Shown in pieces: positions 35,394 through 43,541 of a DNA stretch of 64,000 nucleotides (position 1 is the first letter of the stretch; each line of letters opens with the position of its first letter). The stretch is from the NCBI GenBank assembly GCA_040382095.1, contig JBEIGB010000007.1, positions 1 through 64,000 on the forward strand, read 5' to 3'. The DNA is from JADJPL01 sp040382095 (GTDB lineage: Bacteria > Bacteroidota > Bacteroidia > Chitinophagales > Saprospiraceae). The notes beneath the pieces are model-generated. The model did no database searches. It was not told where the DNA came from and saw nothing but the letters and a program-made list of their open reading frames with translations. The translations under genes and the position numbers were made by a program.

Positions 35394-35858
35394 ATGCCCG
35401 ATTTAAAGCTTATAGAATATGCCGCGGGACTCAAAGTCCAGGCCCGGGACGGTAAAAAAAAGGTCTGGGACCCCGTCCGCAGACGGTGGGTAGCCCTGCT
35501 CCCTGAAGAATTCGTACGGCAACTGACCCTGGCTTACCTGACCCAAAAAAAAGGATACCCGGCAGGTGCCATTGCTGTAGAAAAAACCCTGCGTGGCCAC
35601 CATCTGAAAAAGCGCTGTGATATCGTCGCTTTTTCCGCCCGCAGCACCCCGCTTTTACTCGTCGAATGCAAAGCCCCGGACGTCGCCATCAGTCCCGAGG
35701 TCTTCCTGCAGGCCGCCAACTATAACCTTGCCCTGCAGGTCCCTTTTCTGATGATGACTAATGGACAGGAGTCTTATTGCTGTCACCTGGACTACCAGGC
35801 GCAGCAAATAAAAAACCTCGGGGAAATCCCCGATTATCCTGCGGACCCGCGGAGATAA
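35394..35858 (+). CDS. Stand-alone type I restriction HsdR N-terminal nuclease-like domain
   Basis: The 154-residue protein contains the HSDR_N_2-type fold with PD-(D/E)XK nuclease residues: Asp in KKRCDIVAF and the ECK of LLLVECKAPDV. An EFVRQLTLAYL helix lies before them. Full HsdR motor domains, HsdM and HsdS are absent from the window. Short proteins of this kind are widespread in Bacteroidota and are unlikely to be restriction enzymes on their own; the biological role is unknown. The start is 43 bp after the T9SS gene stop, so co-transcription is possible. Confidence 0.82.
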   Translation: MPDLKLIEYAAGLKVQARDGKKKVWDPVRRRWVALLPEEFVRQLTLAYLTQKKGYPAGAIAVEKTLRGHHLKKRCDIVAFSARSTPLLLVECKAPDVAISPEVFLQAANYNLALQVPFLMMTNGQESYCCHLDYQAQQIKNLGEIPDYPADPRR

Positions 35859-35867
35859 ATACCCTGT

Positions 35868-35958
35868 CGGGGTTGTGCGAAAATTATTTTTTGATGTGTG
35901 TCCAGAATAATATTTTGTGCAGGGCAGCAGCAAAAGGACTTTTTCGCATAAGCCCTTT
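35868..35958. repeat. Nested palindromic repeat, variant outer arms
   Basis: The left arm GGGGTTGTGCGAAAA (35869-35883) and the right arm TTTTCGCATAAGCCC (35941-35955) pair at 13 of 15 positions. Compared with the common ACACAACC type, both arms changed so that pairing (GCGAAAA/TTTTCGC) is kept. The centre holds no long hairpin. It lies before tdh. Confidence 0.6.
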
Positions 35959-36012
35959 AATGTGTGTTAGGACAAGACTTATAAAACAGCCTCGAGCCAA
36001 AAACCAAATCAA

Positions 36013-36972
36013 ATGATTTTAGTCACAGGTGCCAACGGGCAGATCGGCTCTGTGCTGACCGCAGCTTTGCGCGATGCATACGGGTCAGATGCCGTTCTGG
36101 CTACGGACATACGTCGCCCTATTGCCCAGGAAGGGCCTTTTGAAATCCTGGACGTATTGTATCCTGTCAAACTACGGGAGCTCGCCACGAAGTATGGCGT
36201 AACCCAGGTGTACCATCTTGCGGCGATCCTGTCGGCGAAAGGGGAACAACATCCACAACAGGCCTGGGACATCAATATGCGGGGGCTGTTCAACGCCCTG
36301 GAAATTGCTAAAGACTTATCCCTCAAAGTGTTTTTCCCCAGCTCGATTGCTGTTTTTGGGCCATCAACCCCCAGGGAAAACACCCCCCAGGATACCATTA
36401 CCCAACCGACTACCGTTTATGGGATCAGCAAGGTTGCCGGGGAAAACTGGTGTCAGTATTACCACCTTCGTTATGGGGTGGACGTTCGGTCTGTGCGCTA
36501 TCCGGGTATCATCGGCCACCAATCTCTCCCTGGTGGCGGAACGACAGACTATGCGGTAGAAATCTATCACGAAGCGATTAAAGGTAATCCCTTTACCTGC
36601 TTCCTCAGCGAAAATACCCGGCTGCCCATGCTATATATGGACGATGCGATTCGGGGCACCCTGGAGCTTATGGATGCCCCTGCGACACAGGTCAAATGCC
36701 GTACCAGCTATAACATCGCCGGGATTAGCTTCACTCCGGCAGAAATCGCCGCATCCATCCGTCGTTTCTTCCCGGATTTCAGGGTAAACTATGCCCCGGA
36801 CTTCCGCCAGCAAATCGCCGATAGCTGGCCCGCGAGTATTGACGATTCCGCCGCCCGCGAAGATTGGGGCTGGAAACCCCGCTTTGACCTCGAAACCATG
36901 ACTGCGGATATGCTGCAAAACCTTGCCCGGCATTATATGACCAGGATTCCATCGCCATCACAACCAGTTTAA
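36013..36972 (+). CDS. tdh: L-threonine 3-dehydrogenase, SDR (epimerase-like) type
   Basis: The 319-residue enzyme has the Rossmann motif VTGANGQIG at 4-12 and the extended-SDR active site: Ser in FFPSSIAVFG and YGISK (Tyr-xxx-Lys). SVRYPGIIG and the GTTDYAVEIYHEAI segment suit the NAD-dependent threonine dehydrogenases of the GalE-like family. It oxidises L-threonine to 2-amino-3-oxobutyrate. The assignment is strengthened by kbl starting 17 bp downstream, which consumes that unstable product. The pair turns threonine into glycine and acetyl-CoA in the cytoplasm. Confidence 0.93.
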   Translation: MILVTGANGQIGSVLTAALRDAYGSDAVLATDIRRPIAQEGPFEILDVLYPVKLRELATKYGVTQVYHLAAILSAKGEQHPQQAWDINMRGLFNALEIAKDLSLKVFFPSSIAVFGPSTPRENTPQDTITQPTTVYGISKVAGENWCQYYHLRYGVDVRSVRYPGIIGHQSLPGGGTTDYAVEIYHEAIKGNPFTCFLSENTRLPMLYMDDAIRGTLELMDAPATQVKCRTSYNIAGISFTPAEIAASIRRFFPDFRVNYAPDFRQQIADSWPASIDDSAAREDWGWKPRFDLETMTADMLQNLARHYMTRIPSPSQPV

Positions 36973-36989
36973 AAAATAAAATTTACACG

Positions 36990-38177
36990 ATGTATAAGAC
37001 CGTAGGACCATCGCTCAAAAAAGAACTACAGGAAATCGAAGCAGCCGGCCTGTATAAAAAAGAACGGATCATTGTTAGCCCCCAGGGTGCCGAGATCAGC
37101 CTGCAATCGGGAAAAGAAGTGCTGAATTTTTGTGCTAACAATTATCTGGGCCTCTCCGCACACCCCGAAGTATTGCAAGCGGCCAAAGATACCATTGATA
37201 CGCATGGTTTCGGGCTATCCTCCGTACGCTTTATCTGTGGCACCCAGGATATTCATAAAGATCTGGAAAAGAAAATCGCCGATTTTCTGGGCCAGGAAGA
37301 TGCCATCCTCTACGCCGCTGCTTTCGATGCCAACGGTGGGCTTTTCGAGCCTTTACTGGGAGAAGAAGACGCCATCATTTCTGATGAACTCAACCATGCT
37401 TCGATCATTGACGGTATCCGCCTGTGCAAAGCGGCCCGGTTCAGGTACAAACACAATGATATGGAAGATCTCGAACGGCAGCTGCAGGCTGCCGCACACG
37501 GACGCCGCAGGCTCATCGCCACAGACGGGGTCTTTTCTATGGACGGTACCATCGCCCGCCTGGATGCCATCTGCGATCTGGCCGACAAGTACGATGCCAT
37601 GGTGATGATTGACGAATGCCATGCCACCGGATTTATGGGGAAAACCGGTCGTGGAACACACGAATACCGGGGGGTTATGGACCGGATTGATATCATCACC
37701 GGCACCCTGGGCAAAGCCCTTGGCGGGGCTTCCGGGGGCTTCACGGCAGCAAAGAGGGAAATCGTGGACCTCCTGCGGCAACGCTCGCGCCCTTACCTCT
37801 TCTCCAATACCGTCGCCCCGGCCATCGTTGGTGCGTCGCTGAAGGTGCTGGATCTCCTCATGGGCAGCACCGAGCTGCGCGATAAGCTGGAGCGGAATAC
37901 CCAGTACTTCCGCAAGGCCATCACAGCGGCAGGTTTTGATATCCTTCCCGGAGAGCACCCCATCGTGCCTATCATGTTGTATGACGCCCCGTTGGCACAG
38001 GAATTTGCAGCGCGGCTGCTGGAGGAGGGTATCTACGTCGTCGGCTTTTTCTTTCCGGTAGTACCCCGCGGCAAAGCACGTATCCGGGTACAAATCTCAG
38101 CGGCTCACGAACAGGAGCACCTCGAAAGTGCCGTGGAAGCATTTACCAAAGTTGGAAAAGCACTTAAAGTCCTTTGA
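36990..38177 (+). CDS. kbl: Glycine C-acetyltransferase (2-amino-3-ketobutyrate CoA ligase)
   Basis: This 395-residue alpha-oxoamine synthase is of normal length. It shows NYLGLSAHPEV, GFGLSSVRFICGTQ, the Asp-His pair of MIDECHATGFMGKTGRGT and the PLP-lysine motif TGTLGKALGGASGG. It cleaves 2-amino-3-oxobutyrate with CoA to glycine and acetyl-CoA. It forms an operon with tdh before it (17-bp gap) and anmK after it (4-bp gap). Confidence 0.96.
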   Translation: MYKTVGPSLKKELQEIEAAGLYKKERIIVSPQGAEISLQSGKEVLNFCANNYLGLSAHPEVLQAAKDTIDTHGFGLSSVRFICGTQDIHKDLEKKIADFLGQEDAILYAAAFDANGGLFEPLLGEEDAIISDELNHASIIDGIRLCKAARFRYKHNDMEDLERQLQAAAHGRRRLIATDGVFSMDGTIARLDAICDLADKYDAMVMIDECHATGFMGKTGRGTHEYRGVMDRIDIITGTLGKALGGASGGFTAAKREIVDLLRQRSRPYLFSNTVAPAIVGASLKVLDLLMGSTELRDKLERNTQYFRKAITAAGFDILPGEHPIVPIMLYDAPLAQEFAARLLEEGIYVVGFFFPVVPRGKARIRVQISAAHEQEHLESAVEAFTKVGKALKVL

Positions 38178-38181
38178 TAAT

Positions 38182-39372
38182 ATGAACGATTTTCTTCAAC
38201 AGCTATATACCGCCGCCCAAAAGCCGGCCCGCAGGATCATCGGCCTGATGTCCGGTACTTCTATGGACGGCCTGGACATCGCCCTGTGCCGTTTCACCGG
38301 AAGTGGGATGGACACCCGTATCGAAGTGGAGTATTTTGTGACCTATTCCTTTCCGGAAACCATAAAATCGGAAATTCGCAAAGTTTTTGCACAAAAACAG
38401 GTGGATTTTCAGCTCCTCACAGCCCTCAACCCCTGGATCGGTCAGCTCCATGGGCGACTGGTACGCCAGGCCCTCGGGGAATGGGGCATCGCCCCGGAAG
38501 ATATAGATGCCATTGCAAGCCATGGCCAAACCGTTTTTCATGCCCCTGCGCACCAGCACCAAATGAAAGGATACGGAAACGCCACCTTGCAGATCGGCGA
38601 TGGCGACCACCTCGCGGTGACGACCGGCATCATCACCATCAGCGACTTCAGACAAAAACATATCGCGGCGGGTGGTGAAGGTGCCCCACTAGCCGTTTAT
38701 GGCGATTTTCTCCTCTTTTCCCATCCCGATGAGCACCGGATACTGCTCAATATCGGAGGCATCGCCAATTATACGTGGTTACCTAAAGGAAAAGTCCCCA
38801 AAGGAGTTTTTGTGACGGATACCGGACCGGGAAATACCCTGCTCGATGCCGCCACCCGGCACTTTTTCCCAGAACAGGCTTTCGATGCCGACGGGCGGAT
38901 AGCTGCTGCCGGAAATATCCACTCCGGCCTGCTCCGTGCCCTGAAAGCACATCCCTTTTTTCAGTTTCCGGTACCAAAGACTACTGGCCCGGAAGTGTTC
39001 AACCTGGATTACCTGGCCGAAGCCCTGCATCAGACTGGTACTAAGGGGCTTTCCCCACAAGACCAAATCGCTACCCTTACCCGGTTCAGCGCAGAAACGA
39101 TTGCCGATTCGATCCGAAATAACTTGCCGGATTGGCAGGAGGCGGCGTTCTATGTCAGCGGCGGCGGAGCCCATAACCCTGTCCTCATGGACCACCTTTC
39201 TGCGCTACTCCCTGGCGTTGCCTTACATCTGTTTGATTCCATTGGCATCTCCGGAGATGCAAAAGAAGCCGTTTTATTTGCTGCACTGGCCAATGAGACC
39301 CTGGCGGGAGGGAAAGTCCGTTTTGAAGGGATCCCATCGGTATGTATGGGGAAAATTAGTTTTCCTGGATAA
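38182..39372 (+). CDS. anmK: Anhydro-N-acetylmuramic acid kinase
   Basis: From ATG 38182 the protein has 396 residues; an earlier in-frame ATG at 38128 would overlap kbl by 50 bp. The hallmark GLMSGTSMDGLDIALC lies near the N terminus, followed by SHGQTVFHAP, DFRQKHIAAGGEGAPL and the ATP motif TDTGPGNTLLDA. It phosphorylates anhMurNAc released from turnover of the cell's own peptidoglycan. It is coupled to the threonine-to-glycine genes, a link with no obvious metabolic reason. Confidence 0.95.
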   Translation: MNDFLQQLYTAAQKPARRIIGLMSGTSMDGLDIALCRFTGSGMDTRIEVEYFVTYSFPETIKSEIRKVFAQKQVDFQLLTALNPWIGQLHGRLVRQALGEWGIAPEDIDAIASHGQTVFHAPAHQHQMKGYGNATLQIGDGDHLAVTTGIITISDFRQKHIAAGGEGAPLAVYGDFLLFSHPDEHRILLNIGGIANYTWLPKGKVPKGVFVTDTGPGNTLLDAATRHFFPEQAFDADGRIAAAGNIHSGLLRALKAHPFFQFPVPKTTGPEVFNLDYLAEALHQTGTKGLSPQDQIATLTRFSAETIADSIRNNLPDWQEAAFYVSGGGAHNPVLMDHLSALLPGVALHLFDSIGISGDAKEAVLFAALANETLAGGKVRFEGIPSVCMGKISFPG

Positions 39373-39426
39373 AAGCGATTGAATTTTCCAAATTACATGG
39401 AAATTTAGCCTGATAATTTGAGGAAT

Positions 39427-40173
39427 TCAGCCCAAAAGACGACCGAAGATAAACCAAAAGAATATACTGCCCAGGAAATAGAGCGGAGAGAGCCAGAAGG
39501 CCTTCTTCTTTTCCCCTTTAGGCAAAATGAGATATAAAATGAGCCCTGTAATCAATAAGATTGCCCCAATTCCCCCAATAGCCACTCCCGGGCCACCTTC
39601 AAAAGCCAGAATGGCAAAAAAGAGAAACAGCCCACACGTCAAGAGAAACGTAAGAATATATTTGCCTGGCTTGTCCTTAAAATCTTGCTGCTGCTGGAAA
39701 TGTGCTATTACGCGCTCCCGCACCGAATGCCGCCATTCTGCTGCTCTAATCCGCAGAGACTTTTTCTCTGCTTTTGCTTCTGGCAGTTGTCGCTGTGCAT
39801 TGCTGTAAATTGCCACCGGGATGGCCCGATAAGCAGCAACTGCCTCTTTTTCCTGTATTATCCCGCCAATACCATAATTAAAAAAGACCGCACACAACAT
39901 AAAACCTGAAAAAGCCATCAGGAGGTAATTCTGTAGTGAACGCTGAACAGAAGGTTGCAGGGTACTGTCCCCATACCATTTTTTCATACATGCCCAGACT
40001 AAGCCAAGCACAATACAGGAGATTAAAGTAACCCCAAACCTGTCGATCTTGAATCCATACTGAAAAAGCCGGAGGCCGGCCTCAAAGGCGATACCAACGA
40101 GTAAAATGTGGAAGAGCGCAATGTTTGCCCCTGACACCACGAGATGCTTTAATGAATTCTGCTTTTTTTTCAT
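39427..40173 (-). CDS. Uncharacterised membrane protein
   Basis: I do not recognise this family. From ATG 40173 (MKKKQNSLKHLVVSG) the protein has 248 residues; the frame is open to 40212. It has about five or six hydrophobic spans: one near 20-40, one at 45-65, one at 85-105, two around 180-225 and one at the end (FLGSIFFWFIFGRLL). A charged helical stretch of about 60 residues lies between the third and fourth (AEKKSLRIRAAEWRHSVRER). The layout recalls DUF4199-type proteins, but this is a guess. It converges on anmK. Confidence 0.65.
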   Translation of the reverse strand: MKKKQNSLKHLVVSGANIALFHILLVGIAFEAGLRLFQYGFKIDRFGVTLISCIVLGLVWACMKKWYGDSTLQPSVQRSLQNYLLMAFSGFMLCAVFFNYGIGGIIQEKEAVAAYRAIPVAIYSNAQRQLPEAKAEKKSLRIRAAEWRHSVRERVIAHFQQQQDFKDKPGKYILTFLLTCGLFLFFAILAFEGGPGVAIGGIGAILLITGLILYLILPKGEKKKAFWLSPLYFLGSIFFWFIFGRLLG

Positions 40174-40410
40174 TGTACAACGTATTTGGGTGAATAATTT
40201 TTTTTGCGGCATTCGCTGCCAAAGAATGTTTTGGACAAACCCCGAATTTGTACGGCATTCCTTTTATAGATTGTTGATCATAAACAAGCATAACTTTTTA
40301 CTCCAGATTTGCAAGCATCACCACGTAAAAGCACACAAAGTAAAAAATGCCTGGTTTCAGACACATTAGGTTAGGATGATTGCCTGTTAATATGTTCATT
40401 TTGAAGAAAT

Positions 40411-40832
40411 ATGCCTAAAACACTTTTTCTCCTGCTCTTTTTGGGTGCATCCAGTCTCCTCTGTGCCCAGCAAACCGTACCCAGACGGAGACGGCTGTAC
40501 CAGTAGATGTCATCCAGCTACGTCAGGTCGGGCAAACGACCGCCCGCTTTGACCTGACTTCCCTGATCAACGCCAACGCGCCTTCGTTCAACTACAACAA
40601 GCAGTCTGGATCTGATGGTGCCGACCATATTGACCTGGCCACGCTGCGCGGCCTCGGCCCCGACCAGACCCTTGTCCTCGTCAATGGCAAGCGCCGCCAC
40701 CAAACTGCTTTCGTGGCCGTATTTGGTGCCAGGGGCCGGGGTAATTCCGGTACCGACCTCAGCGCACTGCCTGCAGCAGCACTGTCCAAATGGGCGGGAA
40801 CGGGCGTCGCTTTTTCACCCGCCTCGCCTTGA
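40411..40832 (+). pseudogene. Remnant of a TonB-dependent receptor (signal peptide fused to part of the plug)
   Basis: ATG 40411 gives a signal peptide (MPKTLFLLLFLGASSLLCAQ), and the frame stops at 40504. Another frame, open to the TGA at 40830-40832, reads ANRTQTETAVPVDVIQL and then SGSDGADHIDLATLRGLG, TLVLVNGKRRHQ and ARGRGNSGTDLSALPAAAL, which is a TonB receptor plug. The regulatory domain that normally separates signal and plug is missing, and the frame shifts at the junction near 40470. After ALSK the homology ends where VEVLRDGAS would follow. An internal deletion plus a truncation best explain this. The 3' end abuts acpH. Confidence 0.85.
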
Positions 40833-40846
40833 ATTTTTAAAGCACC

Positions 40847-41428
40847 TCAACGTACTTGCCAATCGGATGCGAATGCGATTACCTCTGGGAAAAAATCGTT
40901 GAAATCCTGGTTGGTAGCATCAAAATAGCGATGATGGGAATCTATTACCCCCTGAAGTTGCTCGGGTTTACTCATACGGGACTGGAGGCGCAGGAATGCG
41001 TACTCCAGTCCCTGTATGTGGCCATAGCTGTGCAGCCAGCCACCCGAAACCATACGGGGCAGCCGCTCGTGAAGTCCTTGCGGCAGCATTTCCCGGTATT
41101 CCAGCAGGATGTCATACATCTTTTGTACAAAAACATCAAAGGGCTCTTCCGAGTAACGCTCCCAGTTGTGGATCAGGAAAAAATCAAAAAATACGTCTAT
41201 AACGACCGGGGCGTATTTGCCGTGAAAAGGAAATAAACGCTGCGCACACTGCCGGACCACCGGATGACGGTCGGTGAACGCATCAACCGAGCGGTGCAGG
41301 GCCACCCCCGCCCTTACCGCCTCCGGAAGTTCGGCAATTTCCGCGTTGCGGAGGTAGTCAGCAACGAAATTGCCCACGACCCAGGCAGGTTCACGCTTTG
41401 CAAGAAAGAAATGTGCCAGAAAATTCAT
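40847..41428 (-). CDS. acpH: Acyl carrier protein phosphodiesterase
   Basis: From ATG 41428 the protein has 193 residues and starts MNFLAHFFLAKREP, as expected for AcpH; the frame extends to 41530 inside a repeat copy and was rejected as a start. Conserved blocks are VGNFVADYLRN, GVALHRSVDAFTDRHPVV and DVFFDFFLIHNWERYSEEPF. The enzyme removes 4'-phosphopantetheine from holo-ACP. It is divergent from the glycosyltransferase gene with a repeat copy between them. Confidence 0.9.
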   Translation of the reverse strand: MNFLAHFFLAKREPAWVVGNFVADYLRNAEIAELPEAVRAGVALHRSVDAFTDRHPVVRQCAQRLFPFHGKYAPVVIDVFFDFFLIHNWERYSEEPFDVFVQKMYDILLEYREMLPQGLHERLPRMVSGGWLHSYGHIQGLEYAFLRLQSRMSKPEQLQGVIDSHHRYFDATNQDFNDFFPEVIAFASDWQVR

Positions 41429-41489
41429 GCGCAACAAGGAGCTATTGGGCTTAGCTTTCTTTTTTTGCCCAAAACACAAAAACCCTTTA

Positions 41490-41632
41490 TGAGGCTGTCC
41501 GAAAAGTCTTTTGGCGGCTTGCGCCACCAAAGAATGTTTTTTAAAACGCCGGTTTTGTTGATTTTGCTTCGCAAAATCAGCATTTTAAAAAATTTCATCC
41601 CTTCCGAAGGCGAAAAAAAATCCTTTTCGGAG
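41490..41632. repeat. Nested palindromic repeat with exchanged outer arms
   Basis: Outer arms here are TCCGAAAAG (41498-41506) and CTTTTCGGA (41623-41631), replacing the usual ACACAACC pair. GGCGGCTTGCGCC follows on the left. The centre has TTTTTTAAAA/TTTTAAAAAA and TGATTTTGC-TTC-GCAAAATCA. It is located between divergent starts (acpH and the glycosyltransferase). Confidence 0.65.
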
Positions 41633-41701
41633 AATCCAATATAAAATTATGCAAAAAAGGGGATTTTTGAGTGACAAATTCCCCTGTCGCAACAATCATT
41701 T

Positions 41702-43429
41702 ATGGATCAGCTCAGCACCACGCCATTCTGGAAAGCCTACCGCCCTATCCTGCTGTTTTCAGGTACCTGGGCCATCATAAACCTTTTACAGGCATGGTGG
41801 CTGCCCCTGGATCCCGATGAAGCATATTACTGGACGTATGCACAGCGTTTGGATTGGGGGTATTTTGACCACCCGCCGATGGTAGCCTTGCTTGCGAGAA
41901 TTGGGATAGACTGGATTCCCGGGTCATTGGGAGTCCGGCTGGGGAATATCGGCATCCATATCGGTACAATATTCCTTTTTTGGAAATACCTGGGCCAACC
42001 ACAGGGAAGCCGGTTCTTAACCTGGGCAGCGCTTTGTCTGGGTCTTCCCTTTTTGCATCTGTACGGCCTGGTCGCCACCCCGGATGGGCCGCTGCTTTTT
42101 TTTACCGCATGGTACCTTTACCTCCTGCAAAAATTTGTACATCAGCCGGGGTGGAAGCGGGCGCTACTTTTAGGCGCTGTAATGGCCGCACTTTTATACA
42201 GCAAATACCATGGCGTATTAGTTATCCTCTTTTCCCTGGGCGCACATTGGAGACTATGGAAAGACCCCCGCTGCTGGTTGGCTTGTGCGTTTGGTGCCTT
42301 GCTCTTTATGCCGCATTTATTCTGGCAATATCAACATGATTTCCCTTCTTTTCGCTACCACCTCAAAGGCAGGGACGACCCTTACGAATGGGCGTTCACC
42401 TGGAGTTACCTGATCAACCAGGTAGTCTTATTCAGCCCATTATTATTTCCTTTATTTATACAGGCACTTTGCGCTGCCAAACAACAACAGCGCACAGCAA
42501 CTGCCCTCATTCTTGGTTTTTGGGGATTTTTTCTGTATTCCACTACAAAAGGGCATGTAGAGCCTCAGTGGACGGCCGTTTTGTCTTTTCCGCTTGCATT
42601 ACTCGCATTTGAATATAGCCTGGGTAGGTCACAATACGAAAAATGGCTCAGGCGGGCTGGTTGGGCTACATTCACCTGCATCGCCCTGGCCAGACTAGCG
42701 CTTATGCTTCCGATTCCCGGATTTAAACATCCATTTCAGCAGAAGCAATGGCCGAAAGCACTTGAAAAAATTGCCAACGGCAACCCGGTGGTTTTTCAAA
42801 ACAGCTATCGGGACGCATCGGAATATGCTTTTTACACTGAGCGGCAGGCCTTTACCTTCACGGACGTATTCTACCGCCCAAGCCAGTTTGACCTCTGGGA
42901 TGACGAGAGAAAGTTACACGGAAAGCGTGTCCTTGTGCTGATACAGCCTGGTGGAACGCTGTGCGATATCTGCGATACGCTCACGATGAACGGCAAGACC
43001 CGTCTGGCCTTATGGGCAGACCGCCTCCAGGTAGCGCAAAAAGTTAAAATTTTTGCACCGGAGACCCCCGATACCTTCCGAATCGGGCAAAATTATGGGT
43101 TTTCCCTTGTGCTGCAAAACCCCTATCAATACACCATATTCCCCCAAACCGGCAATATGCCCCTGCACCTTGATGCCGTTTTTCTTCAGCAGGGCCAGGT
43201 GATTGCATTCACTGCGTTAGTCGTCCGGAACCCTCCCCATTCCTGGCCAGGGCTGAAAGATACCCGTGTCGGGGTGTCACTTACCTTACCCGAGCTGAAG
43301 CCCGGGGCTTACACGCTTGTATTCGGTATCGGAAATGGGGTGCTGCCGCCTGGCTGGAACGGCGCGGCACAAAAGATAACGTTATTGGCAAGGGCCCGGT
43401 CGAAGTCAACGCCTGGAAACATCCAGTGA
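41702..43429 (+). CDS. ArnT-like (PMT/GT39-GT83 type) membrane glycosyltransferase
   Basis: The 575-residue protein has about nine to ten membrane spans in the first 350 residues and a soluble C-terminal domain. The signature PDEAYYWTYAQRLDWGYFD plus HPPMVALLARIG carries the acidic DE catalytic pair of polyprenyl-phosphate-sugar-dependent transferases. Such enzymes move a sugar from a lipid carrier onto lipid A, a glycan or a protein on the periplasmic side. The C-terminal part (about 440-570) looks like a beta-rich domain and could bind the acceptor. The acceptor is unknown. Confidence 0.85.
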   Translation: MDQLSTTPFWKAYRPILLFSGTWAIINLLQAWWLPLDPDEAYYWTYAQRLDWGYFDHPPMVALLARIGIDWIPGSLGVRLGNIGIHIGTIFLFWKYLGQPQGSRFLTWAALCLGLPFLHLYGLVATPDGPLLFFTAWYLYLLQKFVHQPGWKRALLLGAVMAALLYSKYHGVLVILFSLGAHWRLWKDPRCWLACAFGALLFMPHLFWQYQHDFPSFRYHLKGRDDPYEWAFTWSYLINQVVLFSPLLFPLFIQALCAAKQQQRTATALILGFWGFFLYSTTKGHVEPQWTAVLSFPLALLAFEYSLGRSQYEKWLRRAGWATFTCIALARLALMLPIPGFKHPFQQKQWPKALEKIANGNPVVFQNSYRDASEYAFYTERQAFTFTDVFYRPSQFDLWDDERKLHGKRVLVLIQPGGTLCDICDTLTMNGKTRLALWADRLQVAQKVKIFAPETPDTFRIGQNYGFSLVLQNPYQYTIFPQTGNMPLHLDAVFLQQGQVIAFTALVVRNPPHSWPGLKDTRVGVSLTLPELKPGAYTLVFGIGNGVLPPGWNGAAQKITLLARARSKSTPGNIQ

Positions 43430-43507
43430 ATGGCGTTGCATGTAGCAGAATTTTAATCCGATCATCCCCACAAAAAGGTTAATCCATAAATTCCTGTAAA
43501 ACCCTCC

Positions 43508-43515
43508 TATATTTG
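43508..43515 (+). promoter_or_regulatory. Putative -7 box (TATATTTG)
   Basis: An exact TAnnTTTG match 26 bp before the beta-helix lipoprotein start. Confidence 0.5.
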
Positions 43516-43541
43516 CAGATATAGAAACCAGCCATCACACC

